Shown: positions 1 through 13,968 of the stretch, piece by piece | How positions within the stretch are numbered: position 1 is the stretch's first letter | Layout: the number at the start of each line of letters is the position of its first letter | Source: an uncultured Paracoccus sp. | Lineage (GTDB): Bacteria > Pseudomonadota > Alphaproteobacteria > Rhodobacterales > Rhodobacteraceae | Direction of reading: 5' to 3' | Assembly: GCA_934533075.1 (NCBI GenBank) | Contig: CAKTBJ010000002.1 | Span: 62,001-126,000 of the forward strand | Length of the DNA stretch: 64,000 nucleotides | Notes under the pieces: generated by a model | What the model was told of the DNA's origin: nothing | Seen by the model: only the letters and a program-made list of their open reading frames with translations | Databases searched by the model: none | Translations under genes and position numbers: made by a program

Positions 1-5
1 CCCGC

Positions 6-833
6 ATGGCGCGCATGACCACTGAGGGCCGCACGGCGCTGATCGCCGGGCAGGGGCGCTTGCCGCCCCTGATCGCGGCGCGGCTGGACAATCCGGTGAT
101 CGCGGCGCTGGAGGGATTCACGCCCGAGGGTCTGGAGGCCCAGCCGTTCCGGCTGGAGCGGCTGGTGCCCTTCATGGACCACCTGGCCGAACAGGGCGTC
201 ACCCAGGTCTGTTTCGCCGGCGCCGTCCGCCGCCCGAGGCTGGACCCGGAGGCCTTCGACCCCCGCACCGCCAGCCTGGTGCCGCGCATCCTCGCCGCCA
301 TGCAGTCGGGCGACGATGCGGCGCTGCGGGTGGTGCTGACCCTGTTCGAGGAAGCCGGCTTCCGTATCGTCCCGGCGACCGGGATCGCCCCCGATCTGCT
401 GGTGCCGCCCGGCGTGCTGACCGGCAATCCCACCGCCGCCGACCGCGAGGATGCGGCGCGGGCGGCGGGGATCGTCGCCGCGTTGGGCGCGCAGGATCTG
501 GGGCAGGGGGCGGTGGTGGCGCAGGGGCTGTGCCTTGCGGTCGAGACCCTGCCCGGCACCGATGCCATGCTGGACTTCGTGGCCCGCCACGCCTCGGCGC
601 GGCCCAATCCCAAGGGCGCGCGCGGGGTGCTGTTCAAGGCGCCGAAGCCGGGTCAGGACCGCCGCATCGACCTGCCGGCGCTGGGACCGCACAGCGTCGA
701 GGCCGCCGCCCGTGCCGGGCTGGCCGGGATCGCCTGGGAGGCCGGGGGGGTCATGCTGCTGGATGCCGAGGCCGCCGTGGCGGCGGCGCAGGAGGCCGGG
801 CTGTTCCTGTGGTCGCGCCCGGTCGATGGCTGA
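6..833 (+). CDS. lpxI: LpxI, UDP-2,3-diacylglucosamine pyrophosphatase
   Basis: Hydrolyses UDP-2,3-diacylglucosamine to lipid X plus UMP in lipid A synthesis, the alphaproteobacterial alternative to LpxH. The 275-residue protein is near the usual family length. It shows the N-terminal ALIAGQGRLP stretch and the C-terminal RIDLPALGPHSVE region typical of LpxI (DUF1009). Its stop overlaps the lpxB start (ATGGCTGA), so the two are probably translationally coupled. A second in-frame ATG lies at 15, within ATGA. That could overlap the stop of an upstream gene and may be the true start, but the window edge hides the ribosome binding site. Confidence 0.93.
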   Translation: MARMTTEGRTALIAGQGRLPPLIAARLDNPVIAALEGFTPEGLEAQPFRLERLVPFMDHLAEQGVTQVCFAGAVRRPRLDPEAFDPRTASLVPRILAAMQSGDDAALRVVLTLFEEAGFRIVPATGIAPDLLVPPGVLTGNPTAADREDAARAAGIVAALGAQDLGQGAVVAQGLCLAVETLPGTDAMLDFVARHASARPNPKGARGVLFKAPKPGQDRRIDLPALGPHSVEAAARAGLAGIAWEAGGVMLLDAEAAVAAAQEAGLFLWSRPVDG

Positions 834-2019
834 GCCTTTGACCTTGTTCGTTGTGGCCGGCGAGGCATCCGGCGACAAGCTGGGCGCGGCGCTGATGGAG
901 GGGCTGACCGAACTGGCGCCGGGCACCCGATTCGCCGGTGTGGGCGGCGCGTGGATGCAGGCGCAGGGGCTGGACAGCATCTTCCCCATGTCCGACCTGT
1001 CGGTGATGGGGCTGACGGAGGTTCTGGCCCGCTATCCGCTGCTGCGCCGGCGCCTGCACCAGACCGCGCAGGCGGTGGCGGATGCGGCGCCCGATGCCCT
1101 GATCACCATCGATTCGCCGGATTTCGGGCTGCGGGTGGCACGGATGGCGCGCGCCGCACGGCCCGACCTGCCGATGATCCATTACGTCGCGCCCTCGGTC
1201 TGGGCGTGGCGGCCGGGGCGGGCGGCCAAGATGGCGCGGGTGGTCGATCATGTGCTGGCGCTGCTGCCCTTCGAGCCGCCCCTGATGCAGGCCGCCGGCA
1301 TGTCTTGTGATTTCGTCGGCCACCCGGTCGTGGCCGAGACCGTGGCGACCGAGGCCGAAACCGCCGCCTTCCGCGCCCGTCATGGCCTGAACGGCCCGCT
1401 GCTGCTGGTCCTGCCGGGATCGCGGCGGGGGGAACTGGCGCGGCTGGGGCCGCGATTCGCGCAGGCGGTGATGCGGGTTGCCGAGGCCGTGCCCGGCCAG
1501 CGCGCCGTGCTGCCGACCCTGCCGCATGTCGCGGCGCAGGCGCGGGAGATCGCCGCGCAATTCAATGGCCTGGTGCTGCTGGACGGGGCGGAGAAGCGGG
1601 CGGCCTTCCGCGCGGCGGATGCGGCGCTGGCGGCTTCGGGGACCGTCAGCCTGGAACTGGCCGCGAACGACACGCCGATGGTGATCGGCTATGACATGGC
1701 GCCGCTGTCGCGCCTGCTGATCGGGGCGCTGCTGAAGGTGGACACGGTGACGCTGGTGAATCTGGTGTCGGAAACCCGCGCCGTGCCCGAATTCCTGGGT
1801 CGCGCCTGCCGTCCCGAGGCGATGGCGGCGGCGCTGACCCCGCTGCTGACCGACCCGCAGGCCGCCGCCCCGCAACGCGCGGCGATGGCGGCCACCATGC
1901 TGCGCCTCGGGCAGGGGGGCGAGCCGCCGGGGCTGCGCGCCGCGAAATCTGTGATCGCCTTTCTGGATCAGCGCCTTGCCGGGCGCCGCAGCATGATCCA
2001 GCCGCCGCCCAGGACCTGA
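826..2019 (+). CDS. lpxB: LpxB, lipid-A-disaccharide synthase
   Basis: Joins lipid X and UDP-diacylglucosamine to form the lipid A disaccharide at the inner membrane (glycosyltransferase family 19). The start at 826 overlaps the lpxI stop and gives 397 residues, the normal size. Recognisable stretches are [16 protein letters not shown] near the N-terminus, [11 protein letters not shown] around residue 122 and LPGSRRGEL near residue 196. The reading frame is open further upstream, but those codons lie inside lpxI. The 3' end overlaps the convergent mnmA gene by 52 bp, leaving no room for a terminator between them. Confidence 0.96.
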   Translation: MAEPLTLFVVAGEASGDKLGAALMEGLTELAPGTRFAGVGGAWMQAQGLDSIFPMSDLSVMGLTEVLARYPLLRRRLHQTAQAVADAAPDALITIDSPDFGLRVARMARAARPDLPMIHYVAPSVWAWRPGRAAKMARVVDHVLALLPFEPPLMQAAGMSCDFVGHPVVAETVATEAETAAFRARHGLNGPLLLVLPGSRRGELARLGPRFAQAVMRVAEAVPGQRAVLPTLPHVAAQAREIAAQFNGLVLLDGAEKRAAFRAADAALAASGTVSLELAANDTPMVIGYDMAPLSRLLIGALLKVDTVTLVNLVSETRAVPEFLGRACRPEAMAAALTPLLTDPQAAAPQRAAMAATMLRLGQGGEPPGLRAAKSVIAFLDQRLAGRRSMIQPPPRT

Positions 2020-3119
2020 GTCCCGTCCTCGGCATAGAACACGCAGGCCTGTCCGGGGCTGACGCCTTCTTCGGCTTGCAGCAGTTCCACTTCGGCCTCG
2101 TTCGGCCCGGTGGGGCGCAGGATCGCCGGGCGCGGCGGCCGGGTCGAGCGGATGCGGACCATGACCGGGCGTTCGGCCTCGACCTGGAACGCACCCGGCC
2201 CGATCCAGTTGACGCCGCTGACCGGCACGATCTTGGTGGCCAGCGCCGACTTCGGCCCGACGACGACATGGCGCGATTCGGGGTCGAGGCGCACGACGTA
2301 AAGCGGTTCCTCCAGCCCGCCGATGCCGAGGCCCCGGCGCTGGCCGATGGTGTAGTGGATCACGCCGGGATGCTGGCCCAGCACCCGGCCCGCCATATCC
2401 ACGATCTCGCCCGGCTGGTCGGATTCCGGGCGCAGCTTCTTGATCACGCTGGCATAATCGCCGTTCGGCACGAAGCAGATGTCCTGACTGTCGGGCTTGT
2501 CCGCGACCGTCAGGCCAAAGCGCGCGGCCAGCGTCCGCGTCTCGGCCTTGGATGCCAGATGGCCCAAGGGAAAGCGCAGGAAATCAAGCTGTTCGCGGGT
2601 GGTCGAGAACAGGAAATAGCTTTGATCGCGCATCGGGTCGGCGGCCATGTGCAATTCCGGTCCCTGCGGTCCCATGAAACGCTGGATATAGTGGCCGGTC
2701 GCCATGCAATCGGCATCCAGATCGCGGGCGGTTTCCAGCAGGTCGCGGAACTTCACCCGCTCGTTGCAGCGGATGCAGGGGACGGGGGTGGCGCCGGCCA
2801 GATAGGCATCGGCGAATTCGTCGATGACGCTCTGCTTGAACTTGTTTTCGTAATCAAGGACATAGTGCGGAATGCCGATGGATTCCGCCACCCGGCGCGC
2901 GTCGTGGATGTCCTGTCCCGCGCAGCAGGCGCCCTTTTTCGCCAGCGCGGCGCCGTGATCGTAAAGCTGCAAGGTCACGCCGATCACGTCATAGCCTTCC
3001 TCGGCCAGCAGGGCGGCCACGGCGGAACTGTCCACCCCGCCCGACATCGCCACCACCACGCGGGTCTGCGCGGGCGGCTTGGCGAAGCCGAGGCTGTTGA
3101 ATGTGACGCTGTCGGGCAT
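1968..3119 (-). CDS. mnmA: MnmA, tRNA-specific 2-thiouridylase
   Basis: Thiolates U34 of the tRNAs for Lys, Glu and Gln using sulfur relayed from cysteine desulfurase. The 383-residue protein has the PP-loop SGGVDSS at residues 26-32. The probable catalytic cysteine is C118 in CIRCN and the partner cysteine is C215 in DICFVP, matching the two cysteines of E. coli MnmA. It is transcribed convergently to lpxB, with which it overlaps, and divergently from sciP. The 130-bp gap to sciP holds a GC hairpin at 3158-3176. Confidence 0.96.
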   Translation of the reverse strand: MPDSVTFNSLGFAKPPAQTRVVVAMSGGVDSSAVAALLAEEGYDVIGVTLQLYDHGAALAKKGACCAGQDIHDARRVAESIGIPHYVLDYENKFKQSVIDEFADAYLAGATPVPCIRCNERVKFRDLLETARDLDADCMATGHYIQRFMGPQGPELHMAADPMRDQSYFLFSTTREQLDFLRFPLGHLASKAETRTLAARFGLTVADKPDSQDICFVPNGDYASVIKKLRPESDQPGEIVDMAGRVLGQHPGVIHYTIGQRRGLGIGGLEEPLYVVRLDPESRHVVVGPKSALATKIVPVSGVNWIGPGAFQVEAERPVMVRIRSTRPPRPAILRPTGPNEAEVELLQAEEGVSPGQACVFYAEDGTQVLGGGWIMLRRPARR

Positions 3120-3249
3120 GATGCCTCCGCGAAATCCGTAAATCTTGAACCATTTTCCCGCCCCAGATGGGGGCGGAAACCGGCGGCTTCAACCGGATGT
3201 TAAGGGGCATTGTGGCAGAACCGGCCCTGCTGCGGTGAAGGAGAGGCAC

Positions 3250-3531
3250 ATGTTCCTGAAGAAAAGCGATGGTCCCCGCGTCGTCAGGCTGCCCGATGGC
3301 GGAACCATGTCGATGGGCGACCTGCCGGATCGCAATACACGATGGGTCGCCAGCCGTAAAGCCGATGTGGTCCGCGCCGTCGCCTGCGGGTTGCTGACGC
3401 AGGCCGAGGCATTGGCGCGCTATGGCCTGACGGAGGAGGAGCTTGCGCTGTGGACCCGTTACTACGCCGCCGGCGGGGTGCGGCAACTGAAGATCGCGGC
3501 CATCGCCGACAACCGCCATCCCGGAAGATGA
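3250..3531 (+). CDS. sciP: SciP-like CtrA inhibitory protein (DUF1153)
   Basis: A 93-residue protein of the DUF1153/SciP family. In Caulobacter, SciP binds CtrA and blocks CtrA-dependent transcription outside its cell-cycle window. The helix-turn-helix core is visible in RWVASRKADVVRAV and LTQAEALARYGLTEEEL. The ATG at 3250 follows GAAGGAGAGG at good spacing; codons upstream in the same frame are not needed. The gene lies directly before ctrA, the usual arrangement in Rhodobacteraceae. The role here is inferred from family and neighbour. Confidence 0.88.
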   Translation: MFLKKSDGPRVVRLPDGGTMSMGDLPDRNTRWVASRKADVVRAVACGLLTQAEALARYGLTEEELALWTRYYAAGGVRQLKIAAIADNRHPGR

Positions 3532-3567
3532 CAACTTTTGATTGAATTCTGAATTTCAGGATCAACA

Positions 3568-3609
3568 GTAAGAATGCATTAACCTTTTGCGCATACTGAT
3601 TCGCAAAAG
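3568..3609 (+). promoter_or_regulatory. ctrA leader: CtrA-like box and hairpin with GANTC site
   Basis: GTAA-N7-TTAACC at 3568-3583 matches the CtrA consensus TTAA-N7-TTAAC at all but one base. It abuts a perfect 8-bp inverted repeat, CTTTTGCG (3584-3591) and CGCAAAAG (3602-3609). The 10-base loop and first stem base include GATTC (3598-3602), a CcrM-type GANTC methylation site. Autoregulation and methylation control of ctrA are known in Caulobacter; their operation here is inference. Confidence 0.4.
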
Positions 3610-3630
3610 CCTTATGCAAAGGGGGACATG

Positions 3631-4341
3631 ATGCGAATCCTGCTGGTGGAAGACGATCCGACGACCGCGCGCAGCATCGAGCTGATGCTGGGAAAGGCCA
3701 GCTACAACGTCTATCGCACCGATATGGGCGAGGAGGGGATCGACCTTGCGAAGCTGTATGACTACGACCTGATCCTGCTGGACCTGGACCTGCCCGACAT
3801 GCACGGGATGGAGGTTCTGCGCCAGATCCGCATGTCGCGCATCGACACGCCGATCCTGATCCTGACCGGCTCGGACGATACGGAAAGCAAGCTGCGCGGC
3901 TTCGGCTTCGGGGCCGACGACTACATGACCAAGCCCTTTCACCGCGACGAGCTGGCGGCCCGCATCCAGGCGATCATCCGCCGCTCCAAGGGGCATGCGC
4001 AGGCGGTGATCTCCACCGGGCGGATGGTCATCAACCTCGACAGCCGTTCGGTCGAGGTGGATGGCCAGCGGGTGAACCTGACCGGAAAGGAATACCAGAT
4101 CCTGGAACTGCTGACGCTGCGCAAGGGCACGACGCTGACCAAGGAGATGTTCCTGAACCATCTTTACGGCGGCATGGACGAGCCGGAACTGAAGATCATC
4201 GACGTGTTCATCTGCAAGCTGCGCAAGAAGCTGGCCGATGTCATGGATGGCGAGCATTGCATCGAAACCGTCTGGGGCCGCGGCTATGTGCTGCGCGACC
4301 CGGCCCCCGAAGGGGAGGAGCGGCGCGCGATCACCGCCTGA
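3631..4341 (+). CDS. ctrA: CtrA, cell-cycle response regulator
   Basis: OmpR/PhoB-type DNA-binding response regulator that controls cell cycle, motility or gene-transfer-agent functions in alphaproteobacteria. The receiver domain carries the acidic pocket EDD and a phosphorylated Asp at residue 51 (LILLDLD). It is followed by the winged helix with [13 protein letters not shown] and the C-terminal WGRGY wing. Two adjacent ATG codons exist (3628 and 3631). The second is preferred because it places Asp at 51 as in Caulobacter CtrA and is better spaced from AAAGGGGG. The gene follows sciP and precedes ligA. Confidence 0.95.
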   Translation: MRILLVEDDPTTARSIELMLGKASYNVYRTDMGEEGIDLAKLYDYDLILLDLDLPDMHGMEVLRQIRMSRIDTPILILTGSDDTESKLRGFGFGADDYMTKPFHRDELAARIQAIIRRSKGHAQAVISTGRMVINLDSRSVEVDGQRVNLTGKEYQILELLTLRKGTTLTKEMFLNHLYGGMDEPELKIIDVFICKLRKKLADVMDGEHCIETVWGRGYVLRDPAPEGEERRAITA

Positions 4342-8834
<4,493 letters not shown>

Positions 8835-8912
8835 TGTTCCCAGAAAGTTCTTTACAAACCGTTGACCCCGTGTCACGCATTCAGGAACGAAATGCGAACG
8901 AAGGGGTGTTCC

Positions 8913-9041
8913 ATGTCCGATCTGCTCGCCGACCTGAACCGGGACCTGACCCGCGAGACCGTGACCGACGCCATCGGCGTGGTCGCCATCTGCGTCACCA
9001 TGCTGACGATCCTGTGGCTGCCGGGGCTGCTGGCGGGCTGA
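8913..9041 (+). CDS. Small single-span membrane protein (42 aa)
   Basis: A short frame of 42 codons plus stop between recG and rplY. It begins ATG TCC GAT after an AAGGGG-like ribosome binding site. The product has a charged N-terminal half (MSDLLADLNRDLTRETVTD) and a hydrophobic segment of about 20 residues ending PGLLAG, so one transmembrane helix is likely. The function is unknown and I do not recognise a named family. The spacing, ribosome site and hydrophobic profile argue for a real gene. Confidence 0.6.
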   Translation: MSDLLADLNRDLTRETVTDAIGVVAICVTMLTILWLPGLLAG

Positions 9042-9137
9042 TGGGGCTTTGCTTTCCGCCGCAAGGCTGCTAAAGGCGCGGCTTGCCGTCACGCACCCTT
9101 GGAGGGTGGCGGTTCATGCAATGGAAAGGAAACAGTC

Positions 9138-9755
9138 ATGGCCAAAGAGATCCCGGATCTGGTGGCCGAGGCACGCGCGGGGACAGGCAAGGGGGCCGCC
9201 CGCCAAGCTCGCCGCGAAGGCAAGGTGCCCGGTATCGTCTATGGTGACCACAAGGAACCGCAGGCGATCGCGTTCGAATTCAACCCCTTGCTGACCAAGT
9301 TGCGCGCGGGCCGGTTCCTGTCCACGCTGTGGAACCTCAAGATCGAGGGGCAGGAGGACGTGCGCGTCATCTGCCGCGGCGTCCAGAAGGATGTGGTCAA
9401 GGATCTGCCGATCCATGTCGACCTGATGCGCCTGCGCCGCACCTCGAAGGTCAACCTGTTCATCCACGTCAACTTCGAGAATCACGAGGCCAGCCCCGGC
9501 CTCAAGCGCGGCGGCACGCTGGTCGTCGTGCGCTCGGAGGTGGAACTGCTGGTGACCGCCGGCGACATCCCGGACCACATCACCGTGGACCTGACCGGGC
9601 GCCAGATCGGTGACAGCATCCATATCGGTGACGTGGTGCTGCCGGAAGGCGTCAAGCCGACCATCGACCGCAACTTCGTCATCGCCAACATCGCCGCGCC
9701 CTCGGGCCTGGTGTCGGCCGAAGCCGGGGCTGCGGAGGGCGAAGAGGCCGAATGA
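9138..9755 (+). CDS. rplY: Ribosomal protein L25 / Ctc family
   Basis: 5S rRNA-binding protein of the large ribosomal subunit, long (CTC) form of 205 residues. The N-terminal L25 domain includes [11 protein letters not shown], and the TL5/CTC beta domain follows with [10 protein letters not shown]. The tail is acidic (AEGEEAE), as in other alphaproteobacterial homologues. The start at 9138 follows GGAAAGGA. A strong intrinsic terminator lies 25 bp after the stop, so the transcript probably ends here. Confidence 0.95.
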   Translation: MAKEIPDLVAEARAGTGKGAARQARREGKVPGIVYGDHKEPQAIAFEFNPLLTKLRAGRFLSTLWNLKIEGQEDVRVICRGVQKDVVKDLPIHVDLMRLRRTSKVNLFIHVNFENHEASPGLKRGGTLVVVRSEVELLVTAGDIPDHITVDLTGRQIGDSIHIGDVVLPEGVKPTIDRNFVIANIAAPSGLVSAEAGAAEGEEAE

Positions 9756-9777
9756 TCGGCCCCGCCTGACGATCCAG

Positions 9778-9810
9778 AAGGGGCGGGACCGCGATGGCCC
9801 CGCCCTTTTT
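9778..9810 (+). terminator. Rho-independent terminator after rplY
   Basis: GGGCGGG (9781-9787) pairs perfectly with CCCGCCC (9799-9805) across an 11-base loop. It is followed by TTTTT at 9806-9810, which can also pair back to AAG upstream. It sits between rplY and trmFO. Confidence 0.85.
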
Positions 9811-9833
9811 CCTTTGTGTAGAAGGGGGTTGCG

Positions 9834-11171
9834 ATGGAACCCGTCCATATCGTCGGCGCCGGGCTGGCCGGCTCGGAAGCGGCCTGGCAGATCGCGCGCG
9901 CCGGGGTGCCGGTGGTGCTGCACGAGATGCGCCCGGCCGTGGGCACCTTTGCCCATCGCACCGGCAATTGCGCGGAAATGGTGTGCTCGAACAGTTTCCG
10001 CAGCGACGACGACCGCAACAACGCCGTGGGGCAACTGCATTGGGAGATGCGGGCGGCCGGCGGGCTGATCATCGAGATGGCCGGGCGCCATCGCCTGCCC
10101 GCCGGCGGGGCCTTGGCCGTTGATCGCGAAGGGTTTTCCGAAGCCGTCACCGCCGCGCTGAAGGCCGAGCCTCTGATCAGCTTCGCCCCCGGCGAAATCA
10201 CCGAACTGCCGCGCGAAGGCCGCTGGATCATCGCCACCGGCCCGCTGACCTCGGCCGCGCTGGGGCAGGCGATCCAGGCGGCGACGGGCACGGAATCGCT
10301 GGCCTTTTTCGACGCCATCGCCCCGATCGTCTATGCCGACAGCATCGACATGGGCGTGGCCTGGCGGCAATCGCGCTATGACAAGGGCGAGACCGAGGCC
10401 GAACAGCGCGCCTATATCAACTGCCCGATGACCCGCGAGGAATACGAGGCCTTCATCGACGCGCTGCTGGCCGCCGACAAGACCGAGTTCCACGAGGGCG
10501 AGACCGCCGGCTATTTCGACGGCTGCCTGCCTATCGAGGTCATGGCCGAGCGCGGGCGCGAGACCCTGCGCCACGGTCCCATGAAGCCGGTCGGCCTGAC
10601 CAACAGCCATGATCCCGCGGTCAAGCCTTATGCCGTGGTGCAGTTGCGCCGGGACAATGCGCTGGGCACGCTCTACAATATCGTCGGCTTCCAGACCAAG
10701 ATGAAGTATGGCGCGCAAGCCGATGTTTTCAGGATGATTCCGGGCCTGCATGAGGCGCGTTTCGCGCGTCTTGGCGGCATTCATCGCAACACCTTCCTGA
10801 ACAGCCCCACCATGCTGGACGACCGCATGCGGCTGCGCGGGGCGCCGCATCTGCGCTTTGCCGGGCAGATCACCGGGGTGGAGGGCTATGTGGAAAGCGC
10901 GGCGATGGGTCTGCTGGCCGGGCGCATGGCCGCCGCCGAGGCGCTGGGCCGCGACCTGCCGCCGCCGCCGGGCACCACGGCGATGGGCGCGCTGGTTCAT
11001 CACATCACCGGCGGCGCCGAGGCGAAGACCTTCCAGCCGATGAACGTGAATTTCGGCCTGTTCCCGCCGGTGGAGGCCAGATCAGGCCGCAAGGGGCGCA
11101 AGGACCGTTACCCGGCCTATACCGACCGCGCCAAGGACGAGTTCAACCAATGGCTTGCGGGGCAAAGCTGA
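9834..11171 (+). CDS. trmFO: TrmFO, folate-dependent tRNA (uracil-54) methyltransferase
   Basis: FAD- and methylenetetrahydrofolate-dependent enzyme that makes ribothymidine at tRNA position 54 (formerly Gid). The 445-residue length is typical. It has the FAD-binding [11 protein letters not shown] motif at the N-terminus, the family signature [14 protein letters not shown], and the C-terminal stretch [10 protein letters not shown]. The ATG lies close behind the rplY terminator and probably has its own promoter. The 3' end overlaps gluQ by 22 bp. Confidence 0.96.
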   Translation: MEPVHIVGAGLAGSEAAWQIARAGVPVVLHEMRPAVGTFAHRTGNCAEMVCSNSFRSDDDRNNAVGQLHWEMRAAGGLIIEMAGRHRLPAGGALAVDREGFSEAVTAALKAEPLISFAPGEITELPREGRWIIATGPLTSAALGQAIQAATGTESLAFFDAIAPIVYADSIDMGVAWRQSRYDKGETEAEQRAYINCPMTREEYEAFIDALLAADKTEFHEGETAGYFDGCLPIEVMAERGRETLRHGPMKPVGLTNSHDPAVKPYAVVQLRRDNALGTLYNIVGFQTKMKYGAQADVFRMIPGLHEARFARLGGIHRNTFLNSPTMLDDRMRLRGAPHLRFAGQITGVEGYVESAAMGLLAGRMAAAEALGRDLPPPPGTTAMGALVHHITGGAEAKTFQPMNVNFGLFPPVEARSGRKGRKDRYPAYTDRAKDEFNQWLAGQS

Positions 11172-12010
11172 GAACCCGCTTCGCCCCCTCGCCGACCGGG
11201 CGGCTGCATCTGGGCCATGCCTTCGCGGCACTGGAGGCCGCAAGGCTGGCCGCGCCGGGGCAATTCCTGATCCGCATCGAGGATATCGACCGCGACCGCT
11301 GCCGCCCGGCCTTCGAGGCGGGGATTTTCGAGGATCTGGCGTGGCTTGGCCTCGACTGGCCGCGCCCGGTGATGCGGCAATCCGAGCGCCTGCCGGACTA
11401 TGCGGCGGCCTTGGCGCAACTGGAGGCCCTCGGCGTCCTTTATCCCTGCCGCTGCCGGCGCGGGGATATTCGCGCGGCGCTGTCGGCCCCGCAGGAGGGG
11501 GTGCCGGTGGCCGGGCCGGACGGGCTGATTTATCCCGGCACCTGCCGCACCCGCCCGATGGCGGAGGCGGGACCGGATGACGTGATCCGCCTGGATGCCG
11601 CCCGCGCGCTGGCCCTGACCGGGGCGCTGGGTTTCGAGGAAACCGGCCCCGTCCGCCCCGGCCTGCATCGCATGGAGGCGCCGCAATTCCTGCGCGAGAT
11701 CGGCGATGTGATCCTGTCGCGGCGCGGCATGGGCACCAGCTATCACCTCGCCGTGGTGGTGGACGATGCGGCGCAGGGGATCGGGCTGGTCACGCGCGGG
11801 GTGGACCTGTTCGATGCAACATGGATTCACGTCCTGCTGCAACGCCTGCTGGACCTGCCGCAGCCGCGTTACCACCACCACCGCCTGATCCGCGACGCGG
11901 CGGGCAGGAGGCTGGCCAAGCGCGACGATGCCCGCGCGCTGGCCGTCTTGCGTGCCGAGGGCTGGACTCCGGCCGATGTGCGCCGGACAATCAGCCTTCC
12001 GGTTCCATGA
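11150..12010 (+). CDS. gluQ: GluQ, glutamyl-Q tRNA(Asp) synthetase
   Basis: Truncated GluRS paralogue that attaches glutamate to queuosine-34 of tRNA(Asp). It is 286 residues long and lacks the anticodon-binding domain. It carries [15 protein letters not shown] (HIGH motif), cysteines in YPCRCRR and YPGTCR for zinc, and RLAKRDDAR as the KMSKS-like loop. The start lies inside trmFO (22-bp overlap) and the end overlaps the convergent hisI by 20 bp. Together with mnmA and trmFO it makes the left part of the window rich in tRNA modification genes. Confidence 0.93.
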   Translation: MACGAKLRTRFAPSPTGRLHLGHAFAALEAARLAAPGQFLIRIEDIDRDRCRPAFEAGIFEDLAWLGLDWPRPVMRQSERLPDYAAALAQLEALGVLYPCRCRRGDIRAALSAPQEGVPVAGPDGLIYPGTCRTRPMAEAGPDDVIRLDAARALALTGALGFEETGPVRPGLHRMEAPQFLREIGDVILSRRGMGTSYHLAVVVDDAAQGIGLVTRGVDLFDATWIHVLLQRLLDLPQPRYHHHRLIRDAAGRRLAKRDDARALAVLRAEGWTPADVRRTISLPVP

Positions 12011-12347
12011 TCACGACCTCCGCCCCGTCGCGGATTGCGGTATAGAAGCATGAACGCCGGTTGGTGTGGCAGGCCGGTCCCACCTGCTCGATCAGCAGCA
12101 GCAGGCAATCGCGGTCGCAATCGACGCGCATTTCCACCAGCCTTTGCGTATGGCCCGAACTCTCGCCCTTGGTCCAGAAGGATCGGCGCGAGCGAGACCA
12201 GTAGGTTACGCGGCCTTCCTCAAGTGTTTTCGCGATACTGTCGGCATTCATCCAGGCCAGCATCAGCACCTCGCCCGAGCGGTGATCCTGCGCGATGGCG
12301 GGAATCAGCCCGTTTGCGTCGAATTTCAGCCCGGCCGGGTCGAACAT
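11991..12347 (-). CDS. hisI: HisI, phosphoribosyl-AMP cyclohydrolase
   Basis: Third step of histidine synthesis, opening the adenine ring of phosphoribosyl-AMP. The 118-residue stand-alone form has no HisE fusion. It shows AWMNADSIAKTLEEGRVTYW, the metal-binding DCDRDC cluster and the later cysteines in ACHTNRRSCFY. It is transcribed convergently to gluQ with a 20-bp overlap. The other his genes are not in the window. Confidence 0.95.
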   Translation of the reverse strand: MFDPAGLKFDANGLIPAIAQDHRSGEVLMLAWMNADSIAKTLEEGRVTYWSRSRRSFWTKGESSGHTQRLVEMRVDCDRDCLLLLIEQVGPACHTNRRSCFYTAIRDGAEVVIMEPEG

Positions 12348-12413
12348 GGCAATCCTGCTGCGTTACGCCTATATCGCCCCTTGGTGACGGTTTCGCGCGC
12401 AAGGGGCAAGGCC

Positions 12414-12860
12414 ATGAGCGATGATGTGATGAGCCTCTATTCGCGCCGCATCCTGGCGCTGGCCGGGGATATTCCGCTGGCCGGCCGTCTGGAGGCGCCG
12501 CAGGCCCGCGCCACGCGCCGGGCGCGGCAATGCGGCTCCTCGGTCGGGGTCGAGCTGGACCTGACCGATGGCCATGTCACCCGTTTCGCGCAGAATGTCC
12601 GCGCCTGCGCGCTGGGGCAGGCCAGCGCGGCGCTGCTGGGCGCGCGGGTGCTGGGCGCCGACCGCGCCACCATCGCCGCCGGCCGCGATGCGCTGCGGGT
12701 GCTGCTGGCCGGGGGCGCCGATCCCGCCGCGCCCTGGGAATCGCTGGAGGTCCTGCGCCCGGCGGCGGAATTCCGCAACCGCCACGCCTCGATCCTGCTG
12801 GCCTGGGAGGCCACGCTGGCGGCGATGGATGCGGCGAGCCTGCGGGCCGTCGCGGAATGA
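12414..12860 (+). CDS. NifU/IscU-like iron-sulfur scaffold protein
   Basis: A 148-residue protein resembling the NifU N-terminal / SufU scaffold fold. It has the RQCGSSVGVELDL segment with a cysteine, a second cysteine in VRACALGQASAALL, and C-terminal RNRHASILLAWEA. Such proteins occur widely in alphaproteobacteria next to unrelated genes. With only two clear conserved cysteines, a role in Fe-S transfer is plausible but unproven. The start at 12414 is preceded by AAGGGGCAAGG. The frame is open upstream, but that region is antisense to hisI. Confidence 0.75.
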   Translation: MSDDVMSLYSRRILALAGDIPLAGRLEAPQARATRRARQCGSSVGVELDLTDGHVTRFAQNVRACALGQASAALLGARVLGADRATIAAGRDALRVLLAGGADPAAPWESLEVLRPAAEFRNRHASILLAWEATLAAMDAASLRAVAE

Positions 12861-13035
12861 CCCTTCGGCATGACCGCGCGTCACCGGGCTTGTCACGGCC
12901 CGGCGCGATGCTAGTTTCGGCGCGCTTCGCCCATCCAGCAGACAGGCCCATGTTCAGGCAGCATTTCTTTTCCCCAGTCCCGGCCCGGCGCGACGCATGA
13001 TCCGGCTGCCGAGGCTTTTCTCACGGAGCAGGCCC

Positions 13036-13965
13036 ATGACCACACAGCGGCGCGAGCGCGATTTCGAGCGGTGGGGCGGCGATCCGGTGGCTTTCGCCGG
13101 TCTTGCGGATTTCGAGGCCGGCTTCGACGGTCCGTCGCGGGCCTTTACCATCGACCTCGACGGGCTGCCCTTCGACGGCATGTTCCGGCGCGGGACCGGC
13201 GACGGGCTGTTCGTCTATTTCTCGGCGGCGGTGGCGCCGCAGCCGGACCGCAAGCTGCCGGTGTTCAACTGGGTCAGCCATTCGCGGCTGTGCACCGGCA
13301 GCGCGCTGTTCCTGGCCGACCCGACGCTGGTCCTGTCGGACAAGCTGAACCTCGCCTGGTATCTGGGCACGCGGACCCGGCCCTTGCAGGAGGCGATGGC
13401 GCGGGTGATCGCGGCGGTGGCGCGCGCGGCCGGCGCGGCGCGGATCGCCTTCGTCGGCACCTCGGGCGGCGGCTTCCCCTCGCTGTGGCTGACCGAGCGG
13501 TTTCCCGGCTCGGCCGCCTTCGTCAACGCGCCGACCACGACCATCACCGGCCATCACGGCCAGGGCGCGGTGCGGCAGTTCTGCGACGTGGCGATGGACG
13601 GGGCGCCGATCGCCGGCTTTCCCGGCGTGCTGGACCTGCCGGTGGTGACACCGGCGAAAAGCGGGTCGAAGCTGGTCATCACCCAGAACGCCGGCGATAC
13701 GCCCTTCGTGACCCATCACGTCGCGCCCTTCCTGCGCGGCATGGGCCTGCAATGGGACGGCGGCGACGTGGTGAGCGAGAACCTGCTGCTGCGCATGGGC
13801 GAGCCGGCGCGCTGGGGCGAGGGCCATGTCATGCCGCCGCGCGACGTGACGCGGGCGATCCTCGGGGCGCTGGACAAGGTGGAGGGGCCGGGCTTTGCCG
13901 GTCTCGACCTGGCGGCGCTGCACCGGCAGGTGGTCGCGGCCGATCCGCTGCCGGAAAGCGCCTGA
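13036..13965 (+). CDS. Alpha/beta-hydrolase-like protein, function unknown
   Basis: Predicted soluble protein of 309 residues. FVGTSGGGFPSLWL resembles a nucleophile elbow (GxSxG). A late His in GEGHVMPP and an Asp near DTPFVTHH could complete a hydrolase triad, but this is inference. I cannot assign a substrate. The ATG at 13036 has GGAG seven bases upstream; an earlier in-frame ATG at 12997 would add 13 basic residues and lacks a ribosome site. It lies between the scaffold gene and the convergent DGC-motif gene, which ends four bases after it. Confidence 0.65.
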   Translation: MTTQRRERDFERWGGDPVAFAGLADFEAGFDGPSRAFTIDLDGLPFDGMFRRGTGDGLFVYFSAAVAPQPDRKLPVFNWVSHSRLCTGSALFLADPTLVLSDKLNLAWYLGTRTRPLQEAMARVIAAVARAAGAARIAFVGTSGGGFPSLWLTERFPGSAAFVNAPTTTITGHHGQGAVRQFCDVAMDGAPIAGFPGVLDLPVVTPAKSGSKLVITQNAGDTPFVTHHVAPFLRGMGLQWDGGDVVSENLLLRMGEPARWGEGHVMPPRDVTRAILGALDKVEGPGFAGLDLAALHRQVVAADPLPESA

Positions 13966-13968
13966 GCG

